From: Hemileia vastatrix
Lineage: Eukaryota > Basidiomycota > Pucciniomycetes > Pucciniales > Zaghouaniaceae
Direction of reading: 5' to 3'
DNA length: 64,000 nucleotides
Assembly: GCA_030280995.1 (NCBI GenBank)
Contig: JASXTE010000001.1
Coordinates: 32,235,700-32,299,699, forward strand
Part shown: positions 43,620-55,300 of the stretch, in pieces
Layout: each line of letters opens with the position of its first letter
Position numbering within the stretch: position 1 is the stretch's first letter
Program-made: the position numbers and the translations under genes
The notes under the pieces: generated by a model
What the model saw: the letters and a program-made list of their open reading frames with translations, nothing else
Databases searched by the model: none
What the model was told of the DNA's origin: nothing

Positions 43620-46600
43620 TCTTTTTATATTTCCTTAGTAGAGCAGAAAAGTTAGATACCTCTTTCAGGGTATCCAAGAATCATATTCAGATGATTTTTA
43701 CTTGAATCTCATTAAGTATTCAGTACTTTTTTCAGAAGTGATAATTCTGTCATTCAGAATATTATCATTTTCTGCTGTCTCAGTGATTTCTCTAGGAGTT
43801 TTATTTGCTCTTACCCTCCTTTTTGGGACTAAATTACTATTGGATGTGTAAGGTTTCAAAAGAGATATTGTAAAAACCGAATGTTTTCTGTCATATGGAG
43901 AGTACAGGAGAGATTCAACTGCATTATTACCAATCATTATTTTTACAACAAATGGACCTACAAAGGGGTCTTTTAATTTGTTATTACCTTGCAAATTGAA
44001 GTGAACTGTAGAAATTAGTACTTCATCACCATTCTTACAGCTGAATTTTTAATGGGATTTGTTCCACCTCTTCTTCTCATATTCAAAATATTTTTCAATA
44101 TATTTTTGAGCATGAATTCTCCCAAGTTTTCACATTTGAAGAAAATATTTGACACCAGGATGTAAATACATTTTAGGTATATTATTTATTAAAATTTGGA
44201 AAGGAGTATTTGGAACATATCCAAGCCAGAGCTAAAAAGGCTATCTTTGAGTAACTGAGTGGACAGTATTATTATAAGCCAATTTCAGAACAGGAAATAG
44301 GGCTACCCAATCATGAGTTACCTGTCATTGTCTTTATACTCAAGGCCAAAGGCCCAACACCTTCTTATAATTTCCTCTAAATTCTGAATCATTATCTCAG
44401 TTAATCCATCATTTTGAGGGTGATGGGAAGTAGAAAGCTTCAGATCACAACCACAAACATCCATCAGAGACATTTAAAATTCTGAAGTAAATTTAGGGTC
44501 TCTGTCTAAGATTATGGCCTTTGGGAAACCAGCAGTTTAAAACATATGAAACCACCACAAAAAGGAAAATTCCTTAGTGGAAAAATCATTGTGGGTATGA
44601 ATAAATTTACACATTTCTGTAAATCTGTAGAAAAAAATGCAGATAGAGTTAAAAATGTCCTTCCCAAAAATGGGTAGTCCTGTTACAAAGTCCATGTTTA
44701 TAATTTATCATGGTTCATCAGGAGATTCAATATTTTGCATTAATCCAGCTTTTTTCTCAGTTAATTCCTTTAATTTCTGGCAATAATCATAGGATTCAAC
44801 ATATATTTTGGTGTCTTCAGACATATCAGACCACCAAGAAGTGTTTTTAATTCTAACCAATGTTTTTTCAAGATTAAAATATCCTGCCAATATTTCATCT
44901 TGACAAATTTTAAAGATGGTTTCTTTCATAGAAGGAGGAATAACAGTAAAATTACTCAATTTTATTCTATAATAGATGTAGCCTTCATCAATTGAAATTT
45001 TTCTTTTTTCCAAAGCTTTTTGGTACTTATTTGGTATTATTTTTATTAATTCTTGTATTGAAGAATTCTTTGGATAATTTAATATAGTACATAACTTTTT
45101 CAAGTTAGTGTATTTATCATATGAATCCAGAATAAGCTTTTATAGCTCTTTCTCCATATCAACTATATATATCCCATAAATTTGAACTATTTCATCCTCA
45201 GGATCATATGCAGGATTAGATTCATCATTTGGAAAAGTTAACATTGATGAAATATTCACATTTGAGTGAACAATACCAGCCCTATGAATTATTTTCATCC
45301 TTTCTCTGTATTCCTGAACAGCCAACTGCCATCTGAACGTGTGTCTGTGAGGTGTGTTTAAGTTCAAGAGGGATGTTACTGCACTGAAGTCAGTGACAAG
45401 TTCAAATTTCTTGTCATCCAGATAATAATGTAGTTTCTCCAGAGCCAACACAACTTTTGAACACTCAAGTGTGGTGGCACCATATTTCAATTCACTATTT
45501 CTCAAGGTTATTGAAATATAACAAATTACTACTTCTGATACTTTGTCATTCATAACTTGTTTTTTGTGGAGAGCAGCACCGAGCCCAATAAAACTGACAT
45601 AAGTGTATTAAACAAATGTTTGATTAAAGTTAGGCAAAGCAGTAATTGGTTCTGACATCAAACAATGCTTCATGGTGTCAAAGGCTTTTACTCTTTCACT
45701 TTTACAGACAAAATAAAATCCTACCTAATTAATTGGGTTAGGGGTAATGCTATGACTTGATAATTTTTAATATATTTTCTATAGTATCCACACATTCTCA
45801 AAAAACTTTGGAGCTCCTTAGCTATAGTAGGAGCATTTACCTGTTGTATGAATGCCACTTTATTCTGGTAAACACATATCTGTAACCCTGAGACAACATT
45901 ACCAAGCACTTTCAAAAAATGAACACAAAATTTGCATTTTTTAAAGCATGTGTCATATTTATCTCATCCATTTTATGGAGCACTTTACATAGGTTGTTAA
46001 GGTGATCCTCAAATATTTTGGAGAATATGATGATATCATCAATGTAAACCATCAACCATTCTTCAATTATTTCTTGATGGAATGTGTTATCCATAACTTT
46101 TTGAAAAACTGAAAGAGTTTTTTTGAGGCCAAATTGCATCCTAATATACTTATAAATACCCATATGAGTAGCAATCATTAGAAAATTCTGGGAAATTTTC
46201 TCAACAGGTACCTGGTGATATCTTTATTACCATCTAGACAGCTGATATAGTTAGCAACTTGTAAGGTAGCATGGATTGAGCCAATTTTGGGTAAATGATA
46301 GATATTATTTATAGTATAAGTATTCATACCTCTATAATAATCACATATCCTGGATTTTTCTTTCTCATAAGAAATTAAGACAGGTGAGAGAACACGATTT
46401 TTTGGTGTTTCAACTACCTTTTCAAAAATATACATTTTTAAAATGGTAAAGATATTGTCTTCAATATATTTTCTGTTTTGGGGGAAACTGGATAAGGCTT
46501 CTTCTTTAAACTGAGTGGTATTTAAATCAATGGAAAATATACTGATAGATTTATCTCTTCTTTGGTCAATCCTAGTCCATGTGACCAATGAGAAAAGGCC

Positions 46601-48035
46601 ATAGGTAAAGATTTTATCAACTGAATTTTGGAATATTTTTCCTCACCAGAAGGTTGATTTCCAAAAGAAGATATTTCAACTTAAGACAGGGAAGTGTAAG
46701 TTTTTTATAGATCTTCTTTATATTGAACCTTTCTTTATATTGAACCATGTGTTCCAAACTAGTGTTATTAATTTTTTGGGGGACAAAATTTTGAATTTTC
46801 TCTTCTGATTCAATTATATTGTGAAGAATAGTTATTAAGGATCATGTTTAGTGCCAAATTTGGTTAATATATCACTTCCCACAATGAACTTATTTCTTAA
46901 GTTATCAATTTACATAGCTACAAAGTCACACATAGCTCTTACAAAGCCATGGTTATATTTGAAAAATACTGTAGCCTTTTATTTACCAATGGGGGACAAA
47001 ACAGAGCCACAACCTCCCCAATTTTCAGGATTGATAGGCATAACTTTTTATTTATAATCCTGATCCACTGAAGCAAGTGCTTTTTCAGATACCACACTTT
47101 CTACAGCTTCAGAATCCAAAACAACCTCAATGTTTTTTCTATTAATTAAGACCGATGCCTTGAGAGGGGTATTAATTACTTAGTTGTCTTCAAGATTTCT
47201 TATGATTTCAGCATTTTCAAATGTAGATAAATCATTGGTGTAATTGTCAATATTATTTAAATATTGAATATCTTCCTACAGCCTAAGATTTTCTGGTGAG
47301 ATTCATAAGAAATGTGGCTGACAAAGTCACTTAGAGTATCATCCTTTGCAAATGTGTCATTTTCAGGCTCCTCTGTTTGTTAAAATAGGTTTATTTTTTT
47401 TCACAAACATGGCCTTTCTTTCAAGGCTTGCTGCATTTAAAGTAATTTTTTGTTGCATGTTTTTTAGGTGCAACAGGGGCAGAAGGTTTACCAACTTTTT
47501 CTGGAAGTTTTTTTTGGTAATTTAAGGGTTTATTCAATAAAGGTCTAGGGATGATATTCCTAGATTCATATCTTTTATTTAAAAGGACTTCATTACAATT
47601 ATTAACAAAAAAAAGAAGGTTTCTTGCAGAGTTCAGGTCTAGCAACTATTAAGTCTCTCAAAGACATTGGCAATTTATAAAGGATCCTGCCATTCCATAA
47701 TGCATAATCTATGTTTGGATCCATTGCTCTCATTATTTCCACTAGTTTCATAAGGAACTCAATGGGTTTTTCTGTAGAGGATGACCTATATTTAAATTTC
47801 TCATACTGTCTTTGTTGGGGTAACCTAAAATTTGAACCACCAAATTGTGCTTTTATTAATTTCTTCCAAACTTCCCATGAGTAGTTATTTTTATCCAAAA
47901 GGAAAGATTCATACCACATCACGGAAACATTGGAAAACAAAGAAATTAATTAAGACACAATTTCTTCATCTGGTAGTTTATAAGAATTTTTAAGATTATC
48001 AATTCTGCATATGAATTGCTGCCAATCAGAGGAAG
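43620..48035 (-). pseudogene. gag-pol: Element C pol and Gag C-terminal region, decayed
   Basis: From left to right on the plus strand (3' to 5' of the gene): chromodomain and altered AT-hook (43640-43995), integrase core (44050-44700) and zinc-binding part (44708-45103, with NTSWWSDMSEDTKIYVE, which retains the Trp that is a stop in A), RNase H (45140-45553), RT with VYIDDIIIFSK (45912-46178), RT N-terminus (46178-46588), protease remains (46850-47150, DSEAV where A has DSGAG), zinc-knuckle remains and capsid (47421-47940). Many stops and frameshifts. The capsid is cut at 48035 by B in the middle of the conserved SSDWQ segment. Confidence 0.9.
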
Positions 48036-49535
48036 TTTCAGCCTGTATATCCCCAGGACTGAGTAAAAAGTGCTTATAAGTTATGTTAAACACATGAAAT
48101 ATACATGGGAACAAGAAATGAGAGTACACAAACAGTATACATAAGTAAAATTATGATAATACACATAGAATGCCATTATAACACCTTATATACACGCATA
48201 TATCCACCTTTTATAAGTCTTATGTACTTAATATTAAGTTGGAATATGTTAGGGTAATCTTAAGAACCTTAAGTATAAGGCTACATAATTTTTAAGTACA
48301 CTTAAAGCTGTTATATTCATTGTTTTACACAAAAAACAAGAAATGCGCTTTATTTCACTTAAAAGTTGACTATATGCGCTATAAAATTGAGAATATCGAA
48401 ATTGCGCTTTCACAGATCAATTGGGCTCATTTAGAACTATTTATTTGTCTATTTAAATGTATAAAAATAACACTTTTTAAATTTGGTGTTTTTTATGCCA
48501 GAAATGGCTTCTGTGTACTGGCTACATACTGCATGCTTTTTTCCCGTGTGAATAGCTTCATTTTTAGCAAAGTTAGCTTTTTCACACTATAATTACCCCA
48601 CATTCTACGCCCACTGTGGGGAAACACACTAAAATAGGCAACAGGTGCTTATTTAGTGTCCTAGCTTAATTAATAATGCATTGACCTTGTTTATATGCAC
48701 TAATTTCTTTAATAACCTTACTCTTTGCACTTTATTTCATCACCACGCTTAAATTCGCCTAATTTTAGTCAAGGATTTACCTGTGCAAGCGCCTGCTAAG
48801 GACTGCATGTAGTTACCCCACATCTCACGCTCTTTTTTAAGTTTTTGGGTGGTTTTTCAGTCAATATTGGTTATTTTTGAATGGGAATTTCACGTAGTAT
48901 AATGTCAGGATTAGCCCCTTCATTTCTACTGTAGACTCCCCTTATTATTAAGCTATAATTAACCTTAAAAAGTCTCCTTTCACCTTGTTATAATATTGTT
49001 TTCCACGCATATACTCTCTTTTTGTCTTTTCTTTAATTTTGATGGATCTCCCTTATTATTAATAGGATTTTAGTGGTTTTTGTTTGTTTAATTATGTTAT
49101 TGGTCACTAGGGGAGTTGATGGAGAGGTCTATTACTTGTTTGAAGGTGTCATTAACATTGTATTGGGTGGTACATCAAGGTGGTTATTGGGGAAACTTAG
49201 TGTGTATAAAAGGAGGGGGTTTTTGGTCTTGTTTTCTGCATTCCTTATCATTTACAATTTACCAATATAACCAAATCAATTACAATACATATCAATTAGT
49301 ACTTTTATAAGACTTTTGAATAGTATCTGAATTATAAAATCTATTTTTCTACCAACTACAAAGATTGTAAGCCACATATAAAATAGTGAGAGTTATATTA
49401 CTGAGACCTTAATTTTGATTATATTTTACTACTTATTGGATTTAGATTACATTATTCATATAGGACCATTAAAATCTTCTAGACAACTGACCATTCAAGC
49501 TAGCTCACGTCCTTGTACTTGACCTTAGCCTGACA
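48036..49535 (+). repeat. 5' LTR of element B
   Basis: Begins TTTCAGCCTGTATATCC (TG to TT change against the 3' copy) and ends CCTGACA. Contains repeated GCGCT words at 48347-48420 and later, a CCCCACA...TGTGGGG hairpin near 48596-48620, and a TATA box at 49205. The 90-codon frame at 48320 is interrupted in the 3' LTR by a stop, so it is not a gene. Confidence 0.93.
49205..49213 (+). promoter_or_regulatory. TATA box in the 5' LTR of element B
   Basis: TATAAAAGG followed by AGGGGGTTTTTGGTC. Repeated in the 3' LTR at 57326-57334; D has TTTAAAAGG. Transcription would be expected to start about 30 bp downstream. Confidence 0.6.
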
Positions 49536-49537
49536 AT

Positions 49538-49550
49538 TGGGGACCTTTCC
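49538..49550 (+). other. Primer binding site of element B
   Basis: TGGGGACCTTTCC, 2 nt after the LTR end, one base different from D and A. The leader up to 50119 has no gene. Confidence 0.8.
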
Positions 49551-50119
49551 TCAAGAATTCTGTTATAATCCAGTAAGTGAAATTTTCAAAAGAAGGTGCA
49601 CGTAAATAATATCCCTATAGAAATATTTGGATAATTACAACAGGTTGGGGTCACTTATATAGTGATTTCAGAAAAAGAAGCCCTGTTATATAATAAAATT
49701 GTGATATTGAATCAACAATTTTACCACTAATTTAACATAAAATTGTTATTAGTGGGAGTCTGTCAATAGACCAATTAAATTTGTGATCTTTGCAGATAAT
49801 AAACCAAATAAACTGATTAATTGTTTTCTTTTAATAGGACTCTTAATCTTTTCTTTTTATTGGTTTGTAATACTCATTAAATATTTAGAGAGAATCTTAC
49901 TAACAGTTGTTTTCTTTTAAATATAATAACACGGCTACATATTGTAGACCAGTTAAATTAAGTGACCACATAAAAAGCATATTTGACTTTTGGCACTTAA
50001 AGATTCACTTCATACCAATAAGTAAGCAATAAAATTGTCTTCAGTGGTATTGATAAATACTGATAAAACTCTTTTTTGAAAGTTTTTATATCTAAATTCT
50101 CAAATTCTTTAAATTGCAC

Positions 50120-50663
50120 ATGAAAATGTGTGACAACAATGACATTGTAAGTAATAAGGCAAAACCTTATTACTTATGACCTAGAGCTGAAAGACCTGTT
50201 ACAGGACATTCAAATGGAGGGCCAGGACTCTCCAATAATCAACAACACTCCAGAAATGTCTCTGGAGGAAAGGGAAAAGCTTCCAAAGCAGGTTTCAATA
50301 AAGAAGTCAAAAAATACTTTACAAGAACAAGTTCACTCCCTATCCACCCTAATGAACACCTTGACAATAAGAGTCAACAACATAGTGGACCAGATCAACA
50401 ATCTGGAAAAGAGAGCAGCTCAAGGTTTCATAGAAGTCAACCAAGCTCTAGTGGACATAAAGACTCAACCACCAACAGTGGCATCCAACAATTCCATAGC
50501 AACACCTCCAGCCCAAGAGGAGGACCAAAAAATTACAGTAAGCAAATGGAAACGGGATTGGTACGCCCAAAATTGCAACAATCCTCCTCAACAAGGATCC
50601 AGCAGTCACCCTTACAGGGGAAAGCCAAAGGGAGGCAGGGGAAATGGAGTAAGACTTTGGTGA
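50120..50663 (+). CDS. ORF0 of element B: spliced, overlapping first ORF
   Basis: Exon 1 is 50120-50146 (MKMCDNNDI). A 58-nt intron-like segment, 50147-50204, has donor GTAAGT and acceptor GTTACAG. Exon 2 is 50205-50663, giving about 161 residues. Without splicing the start frame hits TGA at 50177-50179, inside the intron. The protein has a heptad-like coiled coil (LQEQVHSLSTLMNTLTIRV to VNQALVDIK), a Pro/Gln linker, SKWKRDWYAQN, and a Gly/Arg/Lys tail (YRGKPKGGRGNG) ending LW-stop. The frame is +1 relative to Gag, as in A. Function unknown; a particle or RNA-binding role is a guess from the tail. Also possible: exon 2 is used from its own ATG at 50214. Confidence 0.72.
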
Positions 50664-52318
50664 GTCATCCAACTTCTTATGAACAATTACATCAACCTAA
50701 CAATGAATTACTTATAGGTAATGAGATTGATAAGAAAATATTGGATTTAATTGATAATGATTTAAAGGATTATTCATTTGAAAAAAATATGTTAAACTTG
50801 TCTTTGCACAAAGACAATGTAGATGGTTTTATTGATCACCAGGATAATGCTATTAATATTAAAATGGAATCAAATGATGAGTCTTCTGAGTTGGACACAG
50901 AAAAAATAGAATATTTTTTAAAAGAAAATCCAATGGAATCAAAGATAATAAGTAAATTATTATTGAGAATTGAAAAATTGGAAGAGTTCTCAAAAGAGTC
51001 AAACAATAATACAGAAAAGGTATTATTACAGCTAACACAATCATTGAGTGCAACGGCAAATAGATTAAAAATTATTGAAAATTCAAATAATGAATTAGTC
51101 AATGAGAATAAAGGTTTAAAATCTGAGATTAGAGATTTAGAAAATAAATTAGAACACTCTCAGAATATTATGGCTACCATTGAGGGACATGTTAAATTAT
51201 CTTTTTCAAATGTAAATGACACCCTAACTCATGTATCAGTAATACAGGATAGGTTACAAAGAGTGGAAATAGAAGTATCAAACATGTTGAAAAATACTGA
51301 AAGAATAAAAGATAACACTTCTTATGTAACAAGAATGCCTGTTTTCATGAAACATGCAAATGAAACACCAATGATGGAACATGAACATAGTATCATGGGC
51401 TCTGAGAATAATAAATCAGTAAAATATGAAATACATGATCATCTTTCTAAAGTAAGTGAATTACTCAATATTCCTCAGGTTAGGGAAGCAAAAACTAGCC
51501 AAAAGAACTGGCCTAAGTTAGATCAGTACCCATCTTTTGACGGAGATTCAAAATCTGATTGGCAACGATTCATACAAAGAATTGATAACTTAAAATTTTC
51601 ATACAAATTACCTGATGAAGAAATTACTTCAAATTTAATATCTTTATTTACAGATGTGGCCTTATTATGGTTTGAATCTGTATTGAGTGAGGGAATTAAT
51701 TACTCCTGGAATGAATGGAAGGCACTAATTGAAAGGCAATTTGGTGGCCCAAAATTTAGAATCACTCAACAAAGACTGTATGAAAAGGCCAGATATAATC
51801 CAAATGCTGGAGATAAACCTATGGTATTTTTAATGAATTTAATAAAAATCATGAAAGCCATGGATACAAAAATGGATTATGAAGAGTGGAAAGAAAAATT
51901 AATATACAAGTTACCTATATCAGTTAGAGACATTATTGTAGCTAGAACTGAAACCATCAGAGATACCTCTGGGTTCATTAATATATGTAATGAAATATTA
52001 TTAAACCACAAATATGAAACCAAGTATATTAATTACAGACAAAGTGTTGACGTGGTAAAACCTACTACAAGTAAATTACCAGTGGAGAAGAAAAAACCTT
52101 CAGCTCCCCTTGTCCCTAAAAGACAAGAGAATAACACTTGTTATAGATGTAATGAACCTTGGTTTAAAGGTCACACGTGTAAGAAAAGAATAAATGTTAT
52201 TGAAACCTCCCAGAATTCTGAACCAAGTAATCATGAAGATGAAAATATGGAATCCAGTGAGGATTGTAAAAGTAACATATCTTACAGTGAGGATGAGAGT
52301 GAGATATTTGTATTATAA
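50546..52318 (+). CDS. gag: Element B Gag (capsid and zinc knuckle)
   Basis: 590 codons from the first in-frame ATG, but the frame is open from 50180 and overlaps ORF0. After a basic, Gln/Ser-rich start come a coiled-coil region (about residues 100-240), the capsid core (NWPKLDQYPSFDGDSKSDWQ, LWFESVLS, ERQFGGPKFRITQQRLYE), and a zinc knuckle CYRCNEPWFKGHTC near 52138-52179 with C-x2-C-x7-H-x-C spacing. The stop TAA at 52316 replaces GAA found in D (VLEQDIMFLN), so Gag and Pol were one frame and this stop is a recent mutation. How ribosomes enter this frame is unclear (no good ATG near its upstream limit; a -1 shift from ORF0 would do). Confidence 0.88.
   Translation: METGLVRPKLQQSSSTRIQQSPLQGKAKGRQGKWSKTLVSHPTSYEQLHQPNNELLIGNEIDKKILDLIDNDLKDYSFEKNMLNLSLHKDNVDGFIDHQDNAINIKMESNDESSELDTEKIEYFLKENPMESKIISKLLLRIEKLEEFSKESNNNTEKVLLQLTQSLSATANRLKIIENSNNELVNENKGLKSEIRDLENKLEHSQNIMATIEGHVKLSFSNVNDTLTHVSVIQDRLQRVEIEVSNMLKNTERIKDNTSYVTRMPVFMKHANETPMMEHEHSIMGSENNKSVKYEIHDHLSKVSELLNIPQVREAKTSQKNWPKLDQYPSFDGDSKSDWQRFIQRIDNLKFSYKLPDEEITSNLISLFTDVALLWFESVLSEGINYSWNEWKALIERQFGGPKFRITQQRLYEKARYNPNAGDKPMVFLMNLIKIMKAMDTKMDYEEWKEKLIYKLPISVRDIIVARTETIRDTSGFINICNEILLNHKYETKYINYRQSVDVVKPTTSKLPVEKKKPSAPLVPKRQENNTCYRCNEPWFKGHTCKKRINVIETSQNSEPSNHEDENMESSEDCKSNISYSEDESEIFVL
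50660..50717 (+). other. Second intron-like segment at the ORF0 stop (element B)
   Basis: GTGAGT donor, CCTAAC branch site and ACTTATAG acceptor, 58 nt. The donor overlaps TGG-TGA, the end of ORF0. Splicing gives TGG-TAA, so the ORF0 end is unchanged and Gag is not joined. Confidence 0.45.
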
Positions 52319-52327
52319 CAGGATATA

Positions 52328-55300
52328 ATGTTCCTGAATGATGCTATACCTCATACAGATACATCTTTAACTTCCATTGAAGAAGCTGAGATAATTAAAA
52401 ATGTATCTCATGATACTTACAAAATAACACCTATCAGAGCACCTGTTATTATATGTGGAAAAGAAATGAATGCCATTCTTGACACTGGGGCTGCAGGTAG
52501 TGTAGTTTCTATTAATACATTAATGAAACTTGACAGTAAGTATAAGGAAAAACTAGAACCTGTTCAGACAAAGAACTGGAGGGGTTTTGGTTCAATATTA
52601 AATCCAATTGGCAAATACAAAACTGCTGTATTCTTTAAATATAATAATGGATATGTAAGAGCAGTTTGTGAATTTGTAGTAATGGATAATAATAATTGTA
52701 GTGATTGGTTTATTAATGGCAATGATTTATTGACAAAATTTGGAATTAAACTAGATCCTGCAAACAGTTGTTTCACCATAGGAGTGAATTGTAAGAGAAA
52801 ATTCAAGATATGTTCTGAAAATTCAGTGTATGCCATTTCTCCTAGAGAAGAACAACTACTAGGTGGAAGAACCACCAATGAAGTGGGTGAATTGGAAAAT
52901 GAAATCCAAAAGGCCTCTTTCAGTCCTCAAGTCTCAAAAATTGAAGAAGAAAATATTTTGAGATTGATTAAATCATATCCTATGGCATTTGCTCATGGTT
53001 CAAATGAATTAGGATTGGTCAAAGACCATGAGATGAAAATCTCTCTAAGCTGTGATTTGGATAATATTCCTGGAAGCTTGAAAAAGAAACCTTACCCAGC
53101 ATCTCCTGCAAAAAGGAAAGATATTGAAGACAATATAAAAATGTTGTTGGAAATGGGTATTGTTGAAAAAGTGGACACAACACCTAAGTATTGTGTCATT
53201 TCACCAGTATTTATCTCTTATGAAAAAGACAAGGCAAGATTATGCATTGATTATAGAGCTCTGAATAAATACACAGTAGATGATATTTACCCTCTACCAA
53301 GGATAGCTTCTATCCATGCTACTTTACAAGGAGCAAAATATATTTCCTGTCTGGATGGAAACAAAGGTTACCACCAGATTCCTGTGGAAAGAATTTCTCA
53401 AAATTACTTATTAATAACCACACATATGGGTATATATAAGTATGTGAGAATGCCATTTGGCCCAAAGAATGCGCCTTCAGTCTTCCAAAAATTGATGGAT
53501 AGTGTTTTTCATCAGGAAATGGTTAAAGGATGGCTATTGGTCTATATTGATGACATCATAGTGTTTTCAAAAACATATGATGAACATTTAAGTCACCTGA
53601 AAAGAGTCTTTCAAAGAATGGATGAAATTAATATGACAATTGCATTAAAGAAATGTAAATTTGGATTCCAATCTTTGAAAGTACTTGGACATGTTGTATC
53701 TGGATTACAAATTTGTGTTGACCAGAACAAGGTGGCAGCAATAAAAAACATTGGTATACCTAAGAATGTAAAAGAAATTCAAAGTTTTTTAGGTATGTGT
53801 GGATATTATAGACAATATATAAAAAATTACCAATCTATTGCAGCCCCTTTGACAACATTAATCAGGAAAAATGAAGCTTTCATTTGGAATAATGAAAGAC
53901 AACACGCCTTTAATAAATTAAAGGAATGTTTAATGACAGCTCCAATTTTGGGACTGCCTGATTTCACCTTACCTTTTATCTTGTACACTGATGCAAGCTT
54001 CATAGGTTTAGGTGCTGCTTTACAGCAGAAACAGATAATAAATGGAAAATTATCTGAAGTAGTTATCTGTTATATATCCAGAACCTTAAGAAAAACAGAA
54101 TTAAGGTATGGTGCCACACAGTTAGAATTTTTAGCCGTGGTGTGGGCTTTGGAGAAGCTTCATTACTATCTGGAAGACCAGAAGTTTGCACTTATAACAG
54201 ATTGCAGTGCAGTAAAATCATTGCTAAACATGAAAACACCTAATAGGCACATGTTTAGATGGCAACTAGCTGTACAAGAGTACAGAGGAAGAATGACAAT
54301 CACTCACAGAGCAGGAACATTGCATTCTAATGTGGATTTATTATCTAGAAGTCCTTTGCCAAATGATGCTGACAACCCAGCTTATGTACCTGAAAATGAG
54401 GTTATACATATATTTGGGATTTATATAGTGGATTTAGAAGAAGAATTTATGCAAACTATATTAGAAAATTATTCATCTGATAAAGATTTGTCTAAACTAT
54501 CTACCATTCTTAATGATCCAACAAATGCCTCTATGAGTGCATTAATTAAAACCTTGCCTCCAAAGTATAAAAATGCATTGGAAAAAGGTAAATTATCAAT
54601 TGAAGATGGATATATATATTACAGAAAAAAGTTAAGTAATGTTATAGTAATACCACCTTCTATGAAAGAGTTAATGTTGAGTACTTGCCATGATGACATC
54701 TTAGCTGGTCATTTTAATTTTAAAAAAACATTAACCAGAGTTAAAAATACAGCCTGGTGGATAAACATGAAAGAAGATGTACAAAAATACATTGAAACAT
54801 GTGACTCTTGTCATAAATCTAAACGATTAACTGGTAAGAGAGCTGGGTTGTTACAACAAATAGAGCAGCCAAAAGCTCCATGGGAAATTATAAACATGGA
54901 TTTTGTAACTGGCTTGCTATTAGCAGGAAAAGAAAGTTTCAATTCTTGCTGGGTAATTGTGGATAGATTAACAAAAATGTGTAAATTTATCCCTACCCAT
55001 AAAGAGGTATCTGCAAAAGACTTGGCATTACTATGGTGGACTCAGATGATGAATACTGATGGGTTCCCCAAAGCCATAATCTCTGACAGAGATCCTAAAT
55101 TTACTTCAGAGTTCTGGAAATCCTTGATCGAAGTATCAGGTTGTCAATTAAAATTTTCTACAGCACACCATCCACAAACTGTTGGGCTGGCTGAGAGGAT
55201 GATACAAACTCTAGAAGACATGATCAGAAGATATTGTGCCTTTGGATTAGAATACAAAGACAATGAGAAATTCACACATGACTGGGTAACATTAATTCCT

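Noticed and set aside
50836..51102. Antisense frames over gag and pol of A, B and D
   Set aside because: Shadows of well-supported sense genes.
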